A DNA stretch of 64,000 nucleotides from Bosea vestrisii (GTDB lineage Bacteria > Pseudomonadota > Alphaproteobacteria > Rhizobiales > Beijerinckiaceae), in the NCBI RefSeq assembly GCF_030144325.1, contig NZ_CP126307.1, forward strand, positions 5,050,001 through 5,114,000. Reading direction: 5' to 3'. Below are positions 8,245-16,835 of the stretch, piece after piece; positions within the stretch are counted from its first letter, which is position 1; each line of letters begins with the position of its first letter. Position numbers and translations under genes: made by a program. The notes under the pieces are model-generated. The model was not told the origin of the DNA. It ran no database searches and saw only the letters and a program-made list of their open reading frames with translations.

Positions 8245-9122
8245 GTTCCTCTTCCTCCGCGACCTCCGTGCCGCATGACGGCACCGATGCCGAAGCCCGC
8301 CCGCTCGCTGTCGCCGAGCCTTCGTTTCTCGGCCTGCCGGTCAGCTTCTGGCCGCGCATCCTCGCGCCGATCGCCGTCGGCATCCTGGTGCTCGGGCTCT
8401 GGGAGTTCGCCGTGCGCTGGAACGAGGTTCCATCCTATGTGCTGCCGGGGCCGATCCTGGTCGGCCAGACGCTGATCGCCGACTGGGGCACGCTGTCGAC
8501 CTCGCTCTGGGTCACCTTGCGCATCACCTTCATGGCGCTGGCGGCGGCGGTGGTCGTCGGCGTTGCGCTCGCCGTGCTGTTCACCCAGTCGAAATGGCTG
8601 GAGATGGCGCTTCTGCCCTATGCAGTGATCCTGCAGGTGACGCCGATCGTCGCGATCGCGCCGCTGATCATCATCTGGGCCGGCGACATCAACCTGTCGC
8701 TGCTGATCTGCGCCTGGATCGTCGCCTTCTTCCCGATCCTGTCGAACACGATCCTCGGGCTGAACTCAGCCGACCACAACCTCATCAATTTCTTCCAACT
8801 CCACGGCGCGACGCGCTGGCAGACGCTGCGCCATCTCAAGCTGCCGGCCGCGCTGCCCTATTTCCTGGCGGGCCTCAAGATATCGGGCGGCCTGGCGCTG
8901 ATCGGCGCCGTCGTTGCCGAATTCGTCGCCGGTACCGGCGGCTCGGAATCGGGGCTGGCCTATCGTATCCTCGAGGCCGGCTACCAGCTCAAGATCCCGC
9001 GCGTCTTCGCGGCGCTGCTGATGATCTCGCTCTCGGGCATCGCGATCTTCCTCGCGACGAGCTGGATCTCGCATGTGCTGCTGCGGCGCTGGCATGAGAG
9101 CGCTCTGAAGCGCGAGAACTGA
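8241..9122 (+). CDS. ABC transporter permease (SsuC/ThiX-like)
   Basis: Inner-membrane permease of 293 residues with about six membrane segments, beginning at ILAPIAVGILVLGLWEFAV (about 35-53) after a Ser-rich N-terminal tail. The cytoplasmic EAA loop that contacts the ATPase is recognisable in INFFQLHGATRWQTLRHLKL (about 182-201). The start overlaps the ATPase stop (ATGA). With the two preceding genes it makes a complete importer for the same unknown small nitrogen compound. Confidence 0.9.
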   Translation: MSSSSSATSVPHDGTDAEARPLAVAEPSFLGLPVSFWPRILAPIAVGILVLGLWEFAVRWNEVPSYVLPGPILVGQTLIADWGTLSTSLWVTLRITFMALAAAVVVGVALAVLFTQSKWLEMALLPYAVILQVTPIVAIAPLIIIWAGDINLSLLICAWIVAFFPILSNTILGLNSADHNLINFFQLHGATRWQTLRHLKLPAALPYFLAGLKISGGLALIGAVVAEFVAGTGGSESGLAYRILEAGYQLKIPRVFAALLMISLSGIAIFLATSWISHVLLRRWHESALKREN

Positions 9123-9144
9123 TCGCGGCAGATCGGTACGGGCT

Positions 9145-10044
9145 TTAGCCGAAGAAGCGCAGCCGATCCTCGACGGGCAATGTGCCGATCGCTCGCAGAT
9201 CGGCCTCTGAGTAGCTGAGCTCGACTTGCGCGGAACTTGTCATTGGCGGATCGGCGATGGCCTGGCCGGCTGCGCCGACCTCGGCAAAGGCGATATCGTC
9301 TTCGGCGGCCTGGATGCTGCCGCGCCGGCGGTAGGGCTGCGCCTGCGAACGCAATCCGGTCTCGCGCAATGGCGCGCGTTCCTGCGTGCCGGCCTCGACG
9401 ACGTCGATGTCGCCGGGGTCCGTCGTTCTCTTCGGAGAGGGCGGCCGGGGCATATCGGCCGATGCGATCGAAGGCTGTGGGGGGCCAAGCATAGCGAAAT
9501 CGTTGTCGCCTGCGGTTGCGCGCAGATTCGCATCCAGCATGGCGATGGTGTCGGCGACCTTTTCGATCTGGTTGGCCCCGGCCTCGATCACCGTGGTCGC
9601 GCCAAAGATTTGGGTCGCACGTTGGTCGAGCCGGTTGCAAAGCTCGGATGCCGATCCTGACTCGCGCAAGACCCAGGCGATCTCCTGGATCGCTTCCGCC
9701 GCCTCGAGGATGCCCGACGCCGTCTCCTGGATGCGGGTCGACAGGCGCGCGGAGGTGCCGCTGACGCCGGCACGATCGAGATCGCCGCGAAGCTCTGCGA
9801 TCGTGCGTGCCGTTTCCGAAAGGTCCGGGCCAAGCTCCGCCGCGGGAACGGAGCAGAGCCGCTCGAGCCGGGCGATGGCCGACAGCACCATCTCGGTATC
9901 GGCCTGCCGGTTTCGACGAGCGTACTCGTTCAGGAACCAGCGGCCGCGCGACGTTTCCACCACGGCAGCGGCGATCGTGTCGTAGTCGGCTGCGCTCAGC
10001 GGAGATGGCGAACGCGCGTCGCTCATGGCCAGACTGCTCTCCAT
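9145..10044 (-). CDS. Conserved hypothetical protein with RGRWFLNEYARRN motif
   Basis: A 299-residue soluble, mostly helical protein that I cannot assign with confidence. Residues 33-50 contain RGRWFLNEYARRNRQADT, a strongly conserved-looking basic-aromatic motif. About 55-190 is heptad-like (TARTIAELRGDLDRAG, ASGILEAAEAIQEIAWVL, GANQIEKVADTIAMLDANLR), followed by a Pro/Ser/Ala-rich, probably disordered tail and a short ordered C-terminus (EADLRAIGTLPVEDRLRFFG). The helical hairpin plus acidic C-terminal tail recalls CheZ-type phosphatases, but that is a guess on shape alone. ATG 10026 (MSDARSP) is an equally plausible start. It is convergent with the ABC operon. Confidence 0.7.
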   Translation of the reverse strand: MESSLAMSDARSPSPLSAADYDTIAAAVVETSRGRWFLNEYARRNRQADTEMVLSAIARLERLCSVPAAELGPDLSETARTIAELRGDLDRAGVSGTSARLSTRIQETASGILEAAEAIQEIAWVLRESGSASELCNRLDQRATQIFGATTVIEAGANQIEKVADTIAMLDANLRATAGDNDFAMLGPPQPSIASADMPRPPSPKRTTDPGDIDVVEAGTQERAPLRETGLRSQAQPYRRRGSIQAAEDDIAFAEVGAAGQAIADPPMTSSAQVELSYSEADLRAIGTLPVEDRLRFFG

Positions 10045-10128
10045 GGGCTGGCCGAATCGCTTGTCGCCGACCGAAGATGCCCATCGGCAAACTTGCTGAT
10101 GATTCTTTAAGAAATCGCTGCCACTGGC

Positions 10129-11316
10129 ATGTCACCGCCGCTCCGGTCCGAACCTTCGCGTCTGCTGGCCGCGCGCCTGTCGCTCATGCACGCGCTGAAC
10201 TTCCTCGGCGTCGGCTTCTATCTGCCATTCTTCCCGGTCTGGCTCGGCTCGAAGGGCTTGAGCGATGTCGATATCGGCTATGTGCTGGCGATCCCGATCC
10301 TGGTGCGTGTCTTCGTCGCGTCGTCGGTGACCGGCCTCGGGGATCGGCTGCACCCGAATATCCTGCTGGCACTGCTCAACGCGCTGGCCGCGGTCATCTA
10401 CTTTGCCCTGGCGCAGCAGGCCCAACTGGTCCCGATCGCGGTCCTCACCGCGCTAAGCGCCATCGCGCTGTCGGGCGTGGTGCCGCTCGCCGATGTCCTG
10501 ACCACCGAGCAGGTGAAAGCCGGGGCGCTGAAGGATTATGGCCGCGTCAGGCTGTGGGGCTCGGTGACTTTCGTGCTCTCGAACCTCGCCGGCGGCTATC
10601 TGATCGCATTGTACGGCGCCTGGCTGATTCCGTTCGTCCTCGCCGGCAGCAGTTCGCTCGCGGCTCTCGCCGCCTTGCAGGCGCCGTCGCCGCCGGGCCG
10701 AATTTCGTCCGTCGCGCGGCAGGGCGCATCTCCGGCCGGCTTCAGGCTTCCGTTCTGGCTCGCAGTCGCAGCCGCCGCCTGCGTCAACGCCACCCATGCG
10801 GCGCTCTATGCCTTCGGCTCGCTGCACTGGCGCAGCGTCGGCTTCAGCGACCAGGTGATCGGCTGGCTCTGGGCTGTCTCGGTGCTGGCCGAGATCGCGG
10901 TTTTCCTCGTCGCAGGCAGCATTGCGGCGCGAGGCCTCGTCGGCTTGCGCTGGATCGCAATCGGGGCGGCGGCCGCGGCGCTCCGCTTCGGGGTGATGAG
11001 CGCCGATCCTGGCCTGGCGATCACTTTCCTGCTGCAGATCCTGCACGGCGCCACTTTCGGCTGCGCCCATCTCGGCTCGCTGGCGGCGTTGTCGGCGCTC
11101 GCCCCGGAGGCGCGCCGCGCGGCGGCACAGGGGCGTCTGGTTGCGGCCGGTGCGCTGGCGATGGGGCTGATGACCATTCTCTCAGGCTATCTCTACCGCC
11201 TGTTCGGGCCAGGCGTGTTCCTCGCCATGGTGCCGGTCGCGCTGTCCGGCCTGGCTCTGGCGGCGCTTGCCATCCTCCGGGCCCGCGGCGATACAGGCTA
11301 TGGGGGCCGAATCTGA
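10129..11316 (+). CDS. MFS transporter (HcaT / 3-phenylpropionate carrier-like)
   Basis: Twelve-segment major facilitator protein of 395 residues. The N-terminus (LSLMHALNFLGVGFYLPFFP) and the charged loop after the second segment (VFVASSVTGLGDRLHP) fit the MFS_1-like/HcaT group of proton-coupled carriers. The tract RISSVARQGASPAGFRL near residue 195 is the central cytoplasmic loop. The substrate is unknown. It is divergent from the conserved hypothetical gene, and its 3' end lies within 25 bases of mlaE, so it may be co-transcribed with the mla genes, although a functional link is not obvious. Confidence 0.85.
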   Translation: MSPPLRSEPSRLLAARLSLMHALNFLGVGFYLPFFPVWLGSKGLSDVDIGYVLAIPILVRVFVASSVTGLGDRLHPNILLALLNALAAVIYFALAQQAQLVPIAVLTALSAIALSGVVPLADVLTTEQVKAGALKDYGRVRLWGSVTFVLSNLAGGYLIALYGAWLIPFVLAGSSSLAALAALQAPSPPGRISSVARQGASPAGFRLPFWLAVAAAACVNATHAALYAFGSLHWRSVGFSDQVIGWLWAVSVLAEIAVFLVAGSIAARGLVGLRWIAIGAAAAALRFGVMSADPGLAITFLLQILHGATFGCAHLGSLAALSALAPEARRAAAQGRLVAAGALAMGLMTILSGYLYRLFGPGVFLAMVPVALSGLALAALAILRARGDTGYGGRI

Positions 11317-11338
11317 ATGCGGGAGTGCGCGAACCGTC

Positions 11339-12484
11339 ATGGCTGTCGTCGACGACGCTGAGCCGCAGGCGGTCTATCGCGACGATGGCGGCGTCCTCGT
11401 CGTGTCGTTGGCCGGGCGCTGGAGCGCAGGACGGGCGCCGCGTCTCGAGGCCCTGACCAGCGAATTGACCGAGCGCATCGCCAGCGTGAACAGCGCACGG
11501 GTCGATCTGTCGGCGGTCGAGCGTCTCGACACGCTCGGCGCTTATCTGCTCGACCAGGTCAAGCAGGCGGGCGAGGCGAAGGGTACTTCCGTCGAGCTGA
11601 CCAGCCGCCGCCCGGAGCATGCGGTGCTGCTTGCAGAAGTCGAGCGCAACGCCACCGATTACCAGCCGCCGGTTCACCCGATCGGGCTCGTCACCGTGCT
11701 CATCGACATCGGCCAGGGCGTCACCCGCTTTGGCCGCGATATCGCTGGCGGCGCGATCTTTCTCGGCGAGGTGATGGCAGGCTGCGCCGGCGCCCTGTTT
11801 GGGCCGCGGCGCTTCCGCGGGCCATCGCTGGTCAATCAGATCGAGCTGATCGCCTTCAATGGCGCGCCGATCATCACCCTGATCTCGTTCCTGGTCGGCT
11901 GTATCGTCGCGCAGCAGGGCATCTTCCAGCTCCAGCGCTTCGGCGCGACCGCCTTCGTCGTCAACCTGACCGGTATCCTCGTCTTGCGTGAGCTCTCGGT
12001 GCTCCTGACCTCGATCATGGTTGCAGGCCGCTCGGGGTCCGCCTTCACCGCCGAGATCGGCTCGATGAAGATGCGCGAGGAGATCGATGCGCTCAGGGTG
12101 ATGGGGCTCGATCCGATCGAGGTTCTGATCGTGCCGCGCATCCTGGCGCTGATCATCGCGCTGCCGATCCTGACCTTCATCGCGGCCATGGCCGGCCTTG
12201 TCGGCGCCGGCCTTGTGAGCTGGCTCTATGGCGGCATCGGCCTCGATACGTATCTGGAACGCCTGAAATCCGTGATCACCTGGCAGCATTTCGCGGTCGG
12301 CCTCATCAAGGCCCCTTTCATGGCCTTCGTGATCGGCCTGATCGCCTCGATCGAGGGATTGGCGGTCAAGGGCTCGGCCGAATCACTCGGCCATCAGGTG
12401 ACGGCTTCGGTGGTCAAGGCGATCTTCATGGTCATTGTGGTGGACGGGCTGTTCGCCATGTTCTTCGCCTCGATTCAGATGTGA
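11339..12484 (+). CDS. mlaE: Mla-type lipid transport permease with N-terminal STAS domain
   Basis: Inner-membrane permease of the MlaE/YrbE family (381 residues from ATG 11339), the membrane core of the MlaFEDB complex that moves phospholipids between inner and outer membrane. Residues about 10-100 (VVSLAGRWSAGRAPR ... RVDLSAVERLDTLGAYLL) form a STAS domain, a function carried by separate MlaB in Escherichia coli. The rest has the MlaE helices and the conserved cytoplasmic EIGSMKMREEIDALRVMG. ATG 11300 is an alternative start that would overlap the previous gene by 17 bases. The 3' end overlaps the mlaF frame (GTGA). Confidence 0.92.
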   Translation: MAVVDDAEPQAVYRDDGGVLVVSLAGRWSAGRAPRLEALTSELTERIASVNSARVDLSAVERLDTLGAYLLDQVKQAGEAKGTSVELTSRRPEHAVLLAEVERNATDYQPPVHPIGLVTVLIDIGQGVTRFGRDIAGGAIFLGEVMAGCAGALFGPRRFRGPSLVNQIELIAFNGAPIITLISFLVGCIVAQQGIFQLQRFGATAFVVNLTGILVLRELSVLLTSIMVAGRSGSAFTAEIGSMKMREEIDALRVMGLDPIEVLIVPRILALIIALPILTFIAAMAGLVGAGLVSWLYGGIGLDTYLERLKSVITWQHFAVGLIKAPFMAFVIGLIASIEGLAVKGSAESLGHQVTASVVKAIFMVIVVDGLFAMFFASIQM

Positions 12485-13329
12485 GGGGAGTGCTGGTGCT
12501 CGACACGCCCTCTCAAACCGGCTCGCGCGGGCCGCAGGATCCGGCCGAGCAGGAACCCGAGGCGGTGATTCGCGTTCGTGATCTCAAGGTCGCCTTCGGC
12601 GACAAGGTGATTATGGACGGGCTCGATCTCGACGTGATGCGCGGCGAGATTCTCGGCTTCGTCGGCGGTTCCGGCCAGGGCAAATCCGTGTTGACCCGCA
12701 CGATCCTTGGCCTCGTGCGCAAGCAGCGCGGTACGATCGAAGTCTTCGGCGAAAACGTCGACAAGCTCGATTTGCGTGGCCGGCGCCGGCTCGAACGCCG
12801 TTTCGGCGTGATGTTCCAGCAAGGCGCGTTGTTTTCGGCGCTCACCGTCAAGCAGAACATCCAGGTGCCGATGCGGGAATACCTCGAGCTTTCGCCCCGT
12901 TTGCTCGAAGAGCTCGCCATGCTCAAGATCGAGATGGTCGGGCTGAAGCCAGATGCGGCCGACAAGACGCCCTCGGAATTGTCGGGCGGCATGATCAAGC
13001 GCGCCGCGCTTGCCCGCGCGCTGGCGCTCGATCCCGAGATCGTCTTCCTCGACGAGCCGACCTCGGGCCTCGACCCGATCGGTGCCGCCGAATTCGACGA
13101 ACTGATCATGACGCTCAAGCAAACTTTGGGCCTGACGGTGTTCATGGTAACCCATGACCTCGATAGCCTATATGTAGCCTGCGACAGGATTGCTGCCTTG
13201 GCGGACAAGCGTGTCATCGCGGTCGGTCCGCTCGCCACCATGCTGGCGTCCGATCATCCTTGGCTCAAAGCGTATTTCGGCGGGGAGCGGGCACGCGCCC
13301 GGCTGCCCGAGGATCAAACGAGGACCTGA
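12481..13329 (+). CDS. mlaF: Mla-type ABC transporter ATP-binding protein
   Basis: ATPase of the phospholipid transport complex, 282 residues. Walker A GGSGQGKSVL, Q-loop VMFQQGALFSAL, signature LSGGMIKRAALARAL, Walker B IVFLDEPTSGLDPI and FMVTHDLDSL are intact; GQGKSV in Walker A and the QQGALF loop are typical of MlaF. Two starts compete: GTG 12481 overlaps the mlaE stop as GTGA, while GTG 12496 has an AGGGGAG ribosome site (12484-12490) at ideal spacing and may be the real one, giving 277 residues. It is followed after 9 bases by mlaD. Confidence 0.93.
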   Translation: MRGVLVLDTPSQTGSRGPQDPAEQEPEAVIRVRDLKVAFGDKVIMDGLDLDVMRGEILGFVGGSGQGKSVLTRTILGLVRKQRGTIEVFGENVDKLDLRGRRRLERRFGVMFQQGALFSALTVKQNIQVPMREYLELSPRLLEELAMLKIEMVGLKPDAADKTPSELSGGMIKRAALARALALDPEIVFLDEPTSGLDPIGAAEFDELIMTLKQTLGLTVFMVTHDLDSLYVACDRIAALADKRVIAVGPLATMLASDHPWLKAYFGGERARARLPEDQTRT

Positions 13330-13338
13330 CCGCCAGCG

Positions 13339-14472
13339 ATGGAATCCCGTGCGAACTATGCTCTGGTCGGCCTCTTCACCCTCGCGGTGATCGCGGCGAT
13401 GTTCGGCTTCGTCTACTGGTTCGGCAGCGGCGGCGGCGGGCGCAAGCAGGATGTCCGCGTCATCTTCACGGGGACCGTCACCGGTCTTGGGCGCGGATCG
13501 AGCGTGCTCTTCAACGGTTTGCGCGTCGGCGAGGTCAAGCAGATCGGACTGCAGCCCGACGATCCGCGCCGCATCTTCGGTGTGATCGAGGTCGAGAACA
13601 CGACGCCGCTGCGTGTCGATACCCGTGCCCGCATCGAGGCGCAGGGGCTCGCCGGCGTCGTCGCCCTGCAGCTGATCGGCGGCGAGCCCGATGCCGCAGT
13701 GCTGCTGGCAAAGCCCGGCGAGCAGCTGCCGACCATCACCGCCGAGCGTTCCGAACTGCAGGACATCATCGAGACGGTTCGCAATGTCGCCAAGAAGGCC
13801 GATGAGGTGCTCGGCAGTGTCGACGGGCTGATCAAGGAGAATTCCGGCTCGATCAGCAACACCGTGCGCAATGTCGAGAAGTTCTCCAAGGCTCTCGGTG
13901 ACAATTCCGACAGCATCGACAAGCTGATGTCCAGCTTCGGCCAGATCGCCGACACGATCGCGCCGCTGTCGCAGAAGCTGGGCACGCTGAGCGAAGAGCT
14001 GACCTCCGTGGTCCGTTCGATCGACCAGAAGAAAATCACCGGCATCGTCGACAATATCGACAAGTTCACCGCGGCGCTGGGCGGCTCCAGCAGCGACGTG
14101 TCGAAGGCGGTCAGCGACGTCGCCTCGATCACCGACAAGCTCAACCGCGCCGCCGATCAGGTCGAGGGCGTGCTCAAGGCGGCGCAGGCCTTCCTGAACA
14201 CGCAGGACGGGCAGGGCGCTTTCGCCGAGGTCGCCAGCGCAGCGAAGTCGATCCGCGTTCTGGCCGACAATCTCGACAAGCGCACCGCCGAGATCACAAC
14301 CGGCATCAATCGCTTCACCGGTCCTGGATTGCGCGATATCGAATCGCTCGCCTCCGACGGCAAGCGCACGTTGACCGACCTCAATCGAACTTTACGCAAT
14401 CTCGAGCGTAATCCCCAACAGTTCATCTTCGGCGGTCGCCCGCCGCTTCCCCAATATGGCGGATCGCGCTAG
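13339..14472 (+). CDS. mlaD: MlaD-family MCE protein (periplasmic lipid shuttle subunit)
   Basis: A 377-residue protein with one N-terminal membrane helix (YALVGLFTLAVIAAMFGFVY, about 6-25) and one MCE domain (about 36-115: VRVIFTGTVTGLGRGSSVLF, NGLRVGEVKQIGL). Residues about 135-370 are a long helical region with repeated SID/VD-type heptads (SDSIDKLMSSFGQIADTIA, IVDNIDKFTAALGG), longer than in E. coli MlaD and more like YebT/PqiB-associated or mycobacterial Mce tails. It anchors in the inner membrane and its hexameric ring would channel lipid. It lies between mlaF and a lipoprotein gene in one operon. Confidence 0.93.
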   Translation: MESRANYALVGLFTLAVIAAMFGFVYWFGSGGGGRKQDVRVIFTGTVTGLGRGSSVLFNGLRVGEVKQIGLQPDDPRRIFGVIEVENTTPLRVDTRARIEAQGLAGVVALQLIGGEPDAAVLLAKPGEQLPTITAERSELQDIIETVRNVAKKADEVLGSVDGLIKENSGSISNTVRNVEKFSKALGDNSDSIDKLMSSFGQIADTIAPLSQKLGTLSEELTSVVRSIDQKKITGIVDNIDKFTAALGGSSSDVSKAVSDVASITDKLNRAADQVEGVLKAAQAFLNTQDGQGAFAEVASAAKSIRVLADNLDKRTAEITTGINRFTGPGLRDIESLASDGKRTLTDLNRTLRNLERNPQQFIFGGRPPLPQYGGSR

Positions 14473-14478
14473 CTCGAT

Positions 14479-15078
14479 ATGACCATGCTGACCTCGCCTT
14501 CGCTGCTTTACGGTCGTCTGCGCGCCCTGTCCTTGGCAGCCGCAGGCGCATTGTCGTTGGCCGGTTGCGGCGGCGGCGCGGCGCCGACCACCTACGATCT
14601 CTCGGCACCGCGCGACTTCGGCCGCATCGGCGGATCAGGAGGCGTGCTGATCGTCGCCGAACCTTCCACCGTTCAGGCGCTGGATTCCGACCGCCTGATC
14701 GTCAAGGACTCGGCCGGCGCCCTCTCTTTCCTCGGCGGCGCGCAATGGGCCGACCGGGTGCCGAAACTGGTGCAGACGCGCCTGATCCAGACGTTCGAGA
14801 ACGGCAGCCGCATCGCCGCCGTCGGCCGGCCGGGCGAACGCATCGTCCCCGATCTCCAGCTCAACACCGATATACGCAGCTTCAACATCGACGCTGCGAG
14901 CGGTGCCGCCGTGGTCGAGATCACCGCAAAGCTGGTCGGCGATCGCAGCGGCAAGGTCCAGCGCGCCAAACTGTTCTCGGCGCGCGTGCCCGCTGGCGCT
15001 GACGGGGCAGGGGCGGCGCGAGCGCTCGATCAGGCACTGTCCCAGGTGCTGATCCAGATCGCCCGCTGGGCGCGCTGA
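14479..15078 (+). CDS. ABC-type transport auxiliary lipoprotein (PqiC/YmbA-like)
   Basis: Outer-membrane lipoprotein of 199 residues. A signal peptide ends in the lipobox LSLAGC (Cys about residue 29). The mature part (YDLSAPRDFGR ... DRLIVKD ... QWADRVPKLVQTRLIQTFEN) is the DUF330/PqiC type found as the last gene of Mla/Pqi/Mce operons. It probably forms the outer-membrane end of the lipid path for the mlaEFD system just upstream. The start lies only 6 bases after the mlaD stop. No MlaA or MlaC gene is present in the window. Confidence 0.88.
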   Translation: MTMLTSPSLLYGRLRALSLAAAGALSLAGCGGGAAPTTYDLSAPRDFGRIGGSGGVLIVAEPSTVQALDSDRLIVKDSAGALSFLGGAQWADRVPKLVQTRLIQTFENGSRIAAVGRPGERIVPDLQLNTDIRSFNIDAASGAAVVEITAKLVGDRSGKVQRAKLFSARVPAGADGAGAARALDQALSQVLIQIARWAR

Positions 15079-15209
15079 CAAGCCCGGGCGGTGAGGCGTC
15101 GGGAGCAATCGTTCGAAGCCTACATCATAAGCAGCGAGACCATATACTTCGCGCATCGTGCGCGAATCAAGTACGGTGACGTAGCGGCAGAGACACGAAG
15201 GAGGCTCGA

Positions 15210-15593
15210 ATGGTTCGAAAGCCGGCTTCGTCTAGTGGTTGGTCGCCCAAGCAAAAGGGCCTGCAGGAACAGCCAGCGCCCCGTAAACTTCATTTTGAGC
15301 AGTCGCTTTGCGACGCAATCGCAAAGCGCGTAGTCGTCGAACTGAAATACGATGGCGAATTCGGGGCGCGTCGTATCGCGCCCCATGCTGTCTACCGGTC
15401 ATCCGCCGAAAAAGTGAATCTGAGCGGGTACCAATTGTCGAACGCCAATGAGCCTCTTGCGCGGGATGTCCCTCGGACGTTCGAAGTTGGCAAGATTACA
15501 GACATGAGCCTCACCACCACGAAGTTCATCCCCGACGTCCGGTTTGACCGCTTCGATACCAAATACCAAAACGGGCTCCTCTGTTCGGTCTAA
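15210..15593 (+). CDS. Small WYL-domain-like protein of accessory islet
   Basis: A 127-residue protein read from ATG 15210, preceded by a very good ribosome site (gaaggaggctcga). Residues about 32-100 resemble a lone WYL-type domain: LCDAIAKRVVVELKYDGE, RRIAPHAVYRSSAEKVNLSG, then VPRTFEVGKITDM, mirroring the AI-Y-P-h-Y-RTF-hxxI pattern of WYL sensors. There is no helix-turn-helix domain, so it is not a standard WYL regulator. It lies 60 bases upstream of a DUF3800 gene in DNA visibly less GC-rich than its surroundings, which suggests acquisition as a pair. Assignment by pattern only; moderate confidence. Confidence 0.62.
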   Translation: MVRKPASSSGWSPKQKGLQEQPAPRKLHFEQSLCDAIAKRVVVELKYDGEFGARRIAPHAVYRSSAEKVNLSGYQLSNANEPLARDVPRTFEVGKITDMSLTTTKFIPDVRFDRFDTKYQNGLLCSV

Positions 15594-15652
15594 GGCGCTT
15601 AAATATCGGAGTGTTAAACGCGCATTCGCTTTTAAAGCGATCCTGTTGACGG

Positions 15653-16570
15653 GTGGCATCTGCATTTGGTTTAGTCTTCATCGTGTCTTCTGATCAGCCC
15701 CCAGCATACCACTACGTCGCTTTCATTGATGAAGCCGGGGATGATGGGCTTCGCGCAGTGAAGCCATTGACTGTCCCTGGGTCCAGCGAATGGCTCATCT
15801 TGTCGGCCGTTGTAATCCGCGCAGAGAATGAATCGAAACTAGAGAGCTGGATTGGTGAGATCAGGGCAAGCCTAGGCAGGCGCCAAACAAACGAAATTCA
15901 CTTTGCCAAATTAGCGCCGTTCCAGAAGTCAGCCGCTTGCTCGGTCATTGCAGGGCTGGACGTGAGGCTGTTTGTCATCGCTTCCAACAAGAAAAACATG
16001 CAGGGCTACCGGAATCCTTTCGCTGGAAAGATACCGTCGAGTAACTGGTTCTATTGCTGGATGTCACGACTTCTGCTCGAAAGAGTTACGCATTTCGTAA
16101 AATATAAATCAGATGCTGAATACGGGGAGAGTAGAAAGATAAAATTGGAATATAGCGCTAGGGGTGGATTAAAGTATTCTCAGATGAAGGCCTATTATGA
16201 ATGGATGAAGCTCAAGCGTCACAACCCCTTCCTACCATGGGGGAGGATTGAGTGGGACGTTCTCGATCATCAACTATTCAAGGTATATCCGCACCATGAA
16301 CGCGCCGGTCTGCAATTAGCTGATATCGCCGCAAGCGCGTTTTTCAAAGCCTGCGATAAACACGATACGGGTGCTTGCGATTCCACCTTTGCCAAGCTTT
16401 TGGCTCCACGAATGGCTCGCCAGCCAAGCGAGACGGGATGGCTGACTTCCGGATACGGCGTGAAATTGATGCCAAGCCTCAAGGGAGCTCAATTGGGCCC
16501 GGAGCAGAGCGACATATTCAAGTTCTACGGCTATCCGAGGCAGTGGTGGGACCCGGAGGCGTTTTCCTGA
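15653..16570 (+). CDS. DUF3800 domain-containing protein
   Basis: A 305-residue protein with the DUF3800 signature: an N-terminal acidic motif YVAFIDEAGDDG (about 21-32, D26/E27/D30), EIHFAKL (about 82-88), and a C-terminal ERAGLQLADIAASAFF (about 217-232). The family is thought to have a RNase H-like fold with conserved acidic residues, but its activity is not established. Starts are GTG 15653 or GTG 15683; neither has a strong ribosome site. Codon use and base composition are clearly less GC-rich than in the flanking mla and gpr genes (for example the AT-rich stretch around 16100-16180). Likely horizontally acquired together with the WYL-like gene before it. Confidence 0.82.
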   Translation: MASAFGLVFIVSSDQPPAYHYVAFIDEAGDDGLRAVKPLTVPGSSEWLILSAVVIRAENESKLESWIGEIRASLGRRQTNEIHFAKLAPFQKSAACSVIAGLDVRLFVIASNKKNMQGYRNPFAGKIPSSNWFYCWMSRLLLERVTHFVKYKSDAEYGESRKIKLEYSARGGLKYSQMKAYYEWMKLKRHNPFLPWGRIEWDVLDHQLFKVYPHHERAGLQLADIAASAFFKACDKHDTGACDSTFAKLLAPRMARQPSETGWLTSGYGVKLMPSLKGAQLGPEQSDIFKFYGYPRQWWDPEAFS

Positions 16571-16835
16571 TTGCCGATTAGCCCAACGTCAGTCGTGTCG
16601 AGCGTCCAACCAAGCGCCGCGGGGATAAGAAGTCCGCGACTCGCGATCCGGCGTCCCACCTCCCGTAAGATGGGGTATCTACAAGAAAAACACAAGTGAA
16701 TCCCGCAGCTTAGCCTGTTCTCCAGCTAACCCCTTGTAGGGAATCCCTTTTTCTCTCATGCCTCGACGGGACGCTCTATATCGCCCCGCGATAAGCGAAT
16801 CTCTTGCCGCTCATGCCCTTCAGCGGTCGCCAAAG
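16571..16835. other. Intergenic stretch with no gene seen
   Basis: About 310 bases separate the DUF3800 stop from the corrected end of the GPR-like gene at 16882. Apart from the terminator at 16836-16861 I see no convincing open frame, tRNA or repeat. The composition is intermediate between the islet and the chromosomal background, so this probably contains the right-hand edge of the islet, but no direct repeats marking an insertion could be found by eye. Confidence 0.5.

Noticed and set aside
15091..15333. 80-codon frame overlapping the start of the WYL-like gene
   Set aside because: It has no ribosome site, no recognisable features, and overlaps a frame with a strong ribosome site and a recognisable domain pattern.
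16565..16800. tRNA 3' end or attachment site at the right edge of the low-GC islet
   Set aside because: A gaatccc stretch looks vaguely tRNA-like, but no acceptor, anticodon or D-arm pairing is present, and no flanking direct repeats were seen.
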